Positions 62,270-64,000 of a DNA stretch of 64,000 nt are shown one piece after another. Below the pieces are notes generated by a model. The model made no database searches. It was not told where the DNA came from and saw only the letters and a program-made list of their open reading frames with translations. The stretch is from Russula earlei (Eukaryota; Basidiomycota; Agaricomycetes; Russulales; Russulaceae): assembly GCA_025769875.1 (NCBI GenBank), contig JAGFNK010000074.1, forward strand, positions 62,001 through 126,000, in the 5' to 3' direction. The first letter of the stretch is position 1; every line of letters starts with the position of its first letter. A program made the translations under genes and the position numbers.

Positions 62270-64000
62270 ATGGCTCTGAGGGCGATCAGACGTAGTACGG
62301 GCAACAATGCCCTTGACTGGATGGTCACGTCTGCCCAGATAGCCTCCAACGTTTCGTGCATGTTACAATTCCCACCCACGATGGCGGCGACGACTGTTCT
62401 CCTCTCGATACTCCAGATCATCTCCGTGAGCAACTAACTGTCTGGCTTGTCCCGGATTCGCTTCCCATCCGCTTACATGCCAATGCCAGGATATCAAGGC
62501 CAACCAACAGGACTGCATCCGTCTCGCCCAGCGGGCTGCGCGCCTCCTCGTGGCCGTCGGACAGCGCATGGAGGGAAAGTGGGAAGAGGCGCCGCAGTCG
62601 CTGTTGGAGAACATACGCGAGTTCGAGGCGTGAGTGTCGCCCGCTCCTCTCGGCCCCGACAACGGGTGGTTCCATCTCCTGCCTCACCTTTGTTTTCCCT
62701 TTGACTTTCACAGAATGCTGCTGTCGATCCGCGACTTTATGCTCAAGGCGGCGCAAGCCAAGTGGATCAGCCGATTTGTGGCCAAGGCGAGCATACAGGA
62801 CGAGCTGATGCAGTATGACCAACAACTCAGGGATGCGGCCATGGCCTTCCAGGTGCGTCGCCCGGGTTCCTTCCATGAGGAGCGTGAAAACTGAGTGTGG
62901 GAGAGATCAGGTTTCCTCGTTGATAGAGATACATTATGCTATGGGCATCATGAGCGGCTGTTCCTCGAAAGAGGCCCCGAGAATCACCGACGAAGATGTC
63001 GTCACAAGTCCGACGGAGGCTTCGGAAGTGCTATCATCCTTGAATGTATCCAAATCGGAGTTCTCGGCCTCAAGTTTCGAGGTCGTGAAACAATCCCGCG
63101 GCTCCATTGGGTCTTCCTTTGCCCTCATCGACGCAGACACAGAGGCTCTTGAACCTGAGTCAGAGTCGTCGCCGCCGGCGACCCCTGTGCCTACAGAGGA
63201 AGAGGAATTCCTCGCCAACATCAACGGAGACACTGATGAGTTTGGAGTGCGACCATGGTGTCCATATAACGAGTTGCCCTCTAGTTCACGCGACCCTAGT
63301 TCCGCAGATATCACCAATCCGACGTCATCGTACGAAAGGCAAATCGTAAAGCCGTTGGCTGGTTTTCAGGAACGTCCGAGGCCCAGGCTGGGGGTCAGAA
63401 AATGACCATCAAGAGGTACGACGGGATGAAAGACCATGCTTTGAAGGTGTGCTGAGTCAAGTACATATGTTTTTCGCCATGCTGATTGATTGAAAACCAG
63501 CAATGGGTGAGGGACATCAAGATGTTGAGAAATCTCCAGTTCGTCTTCGCCAGGTTGTCCGTTCGCATCAGTTGCTGATGCATCGCACGGCAGTCACGAA
63601 AATCTGCCCCAAATCCTTGGCTATTCCGACGGCATGGCCCAAACACCTTTCATTCTGTTGGCGAGTGGTACGTACCAGAGATATCTGCTTTCCGCATCAG
63701 TTAATTTGTCGATCGTGAGGCAGTGCAGTGTCGTGATCTTGCTTCGAACATGCGGTCAGCGCTCACCACCCGTAGTCTCGCAGACTGCGCCTGCCTTATA
63801 TTGAAGACGGTGAGCCATGACTATTCAATCCACACGGTTACCCTGAGTGTTGAGAGCTGGCTTAGTATAGGGGCATTGCTGTTAGTCTACTTGAGTTTTT
63901 GTCGGCTTTGCTACGCCTTGACACGTCGTCAGTCAGCCATTGCGCACGCTCAACAGCAGTTGGCTCTATCTGAGAGTGATGCTCAAGACTTCATTGACGT
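62270..64000 (+). CDS. MLKL-like four-helix-bundle protein with kinase-like domain, partial
   Basis: Exons 62,270-62,425, 62,490-62,629, 62,714-62,852 and one from 62,911. The N-terminus (MALRAIRRS..., QDCIRLAQRAARLLVAVGQRM, SIRDFMLKAAQAKWISRF, YDQQLRDAAMAFQ) matches the MLKL-type N-terminal helical bundle found in many agaricomycete proteins. An acidic Ser-rich linker follows. If the exon from 62,911 were not spliced it would stop at 63,405, but kinase-like sequence follows in another frame: MTIKRYDG (63,404-63,446), QWVRDIKMLRNL (63,501-63,538), HENLPQILGYSDGMAQTPFILLAS (63,594-63,667, in parts), RSALTTRSLADCA, and SESDAQDFID at the edge. VAIK-like Lys and hinge positions are visible, but the catalytic loop is outside the window. 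The splice joining linker and kinase part is unresolved. Confidence 0.65.

Overview
This is fungal nuclear DNA, most likely from an agaricomycete basidiomycete. The host genes have introns of about 50-60 nt, and the gene and transposon families (a multi-pass membrane family, an MLKL-type four-helix-bundle protein, chromodomain Gypsy, Copia and hAT elements) are typical of Agaricomycetes. The species cannot be named from sequence alone. No tRNA, rRNA, CRISPR array, phage or bacterial operon was seen.

Positions 1 to about 51,000 are almost entirely transposable elements inserted into one another. Most boundaries can be placed to the base because target-site duplications (TSDs) are visible. From the outside in, the left nest is: GyB, a chromodomain Ty3/Gypsy element on the minus strand (<1..33,452, running off the left edge). 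GyB contains a solo GyA LTR (1,451-2,280), an intact Tc1 transposon (4,440-6,059) and a decayed Copia element (6,972-30,320). The Copia contains ME1-AB, a large TA-target DNA transposon (8,573-26,726), and a solo LTR-C (28,099-28,594). ME1-AB contains GyA-1, a full-length young Gypsy chromovirus (9,613-20,176). GyA-1 contains a solo LTR-D (15,081-15,962).

The right nest is an hAT transposon (..51,023) holding GyA-2 (46,827 down to 40,067). GyA-2 is interrupted by a second ME1 copy, ME1-C (about 34,060-40,064), which itself carries a solo GyA LTR (34,398-35,225). GyA-2 also holds a partial GyA LTR, and the hAT holds a second LTR-C. The missing halves of ME1-C, GyA-2 and the hAT may lie beyond the left edge, with GyB inserted in ME1-C. 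The two nests would then be one nest about eight layers deep.

GyA is the most unusual family. Before gag it carries two long reading frames (ORF0, ORF1) that are preserved in both copies, match nothing I recognise, and have no usable AUG. Gag and Pol overlap by 61 nt in the -1 frame at a run of five T that overlaps the gag stop. Both GyA and GyB appear to prime reverse transcription Tf1-style, from the folded 5' end of their own mRNA, whereas the Copia has a half-tRNA(iMet)-type primer site. ME1 couples a Tc1/mariner-type DDE transposase with a second divergent gene whose product ends in a SAM-like domain, between inverted repeats of about 1.35 kb. Older copies show strong loss of CpG and stops explained by C:G to T:A changes.

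Positions 51,000 to 64,000 are host DNA: three tandem genes for multi-pass membrane proteins on the minus strand (51,659-59,021), the NADPH-dependent diflavin reductase TAH18/NDOR1 (59,855-62,037, plus), and the 5' part of a gene pairing an MLKL-like four-helix bundle with a kinase-like domain (62,270 to beyond the right edge, plus). A small TA-flanked MITE sits in one of the two best-conserved duplication units.
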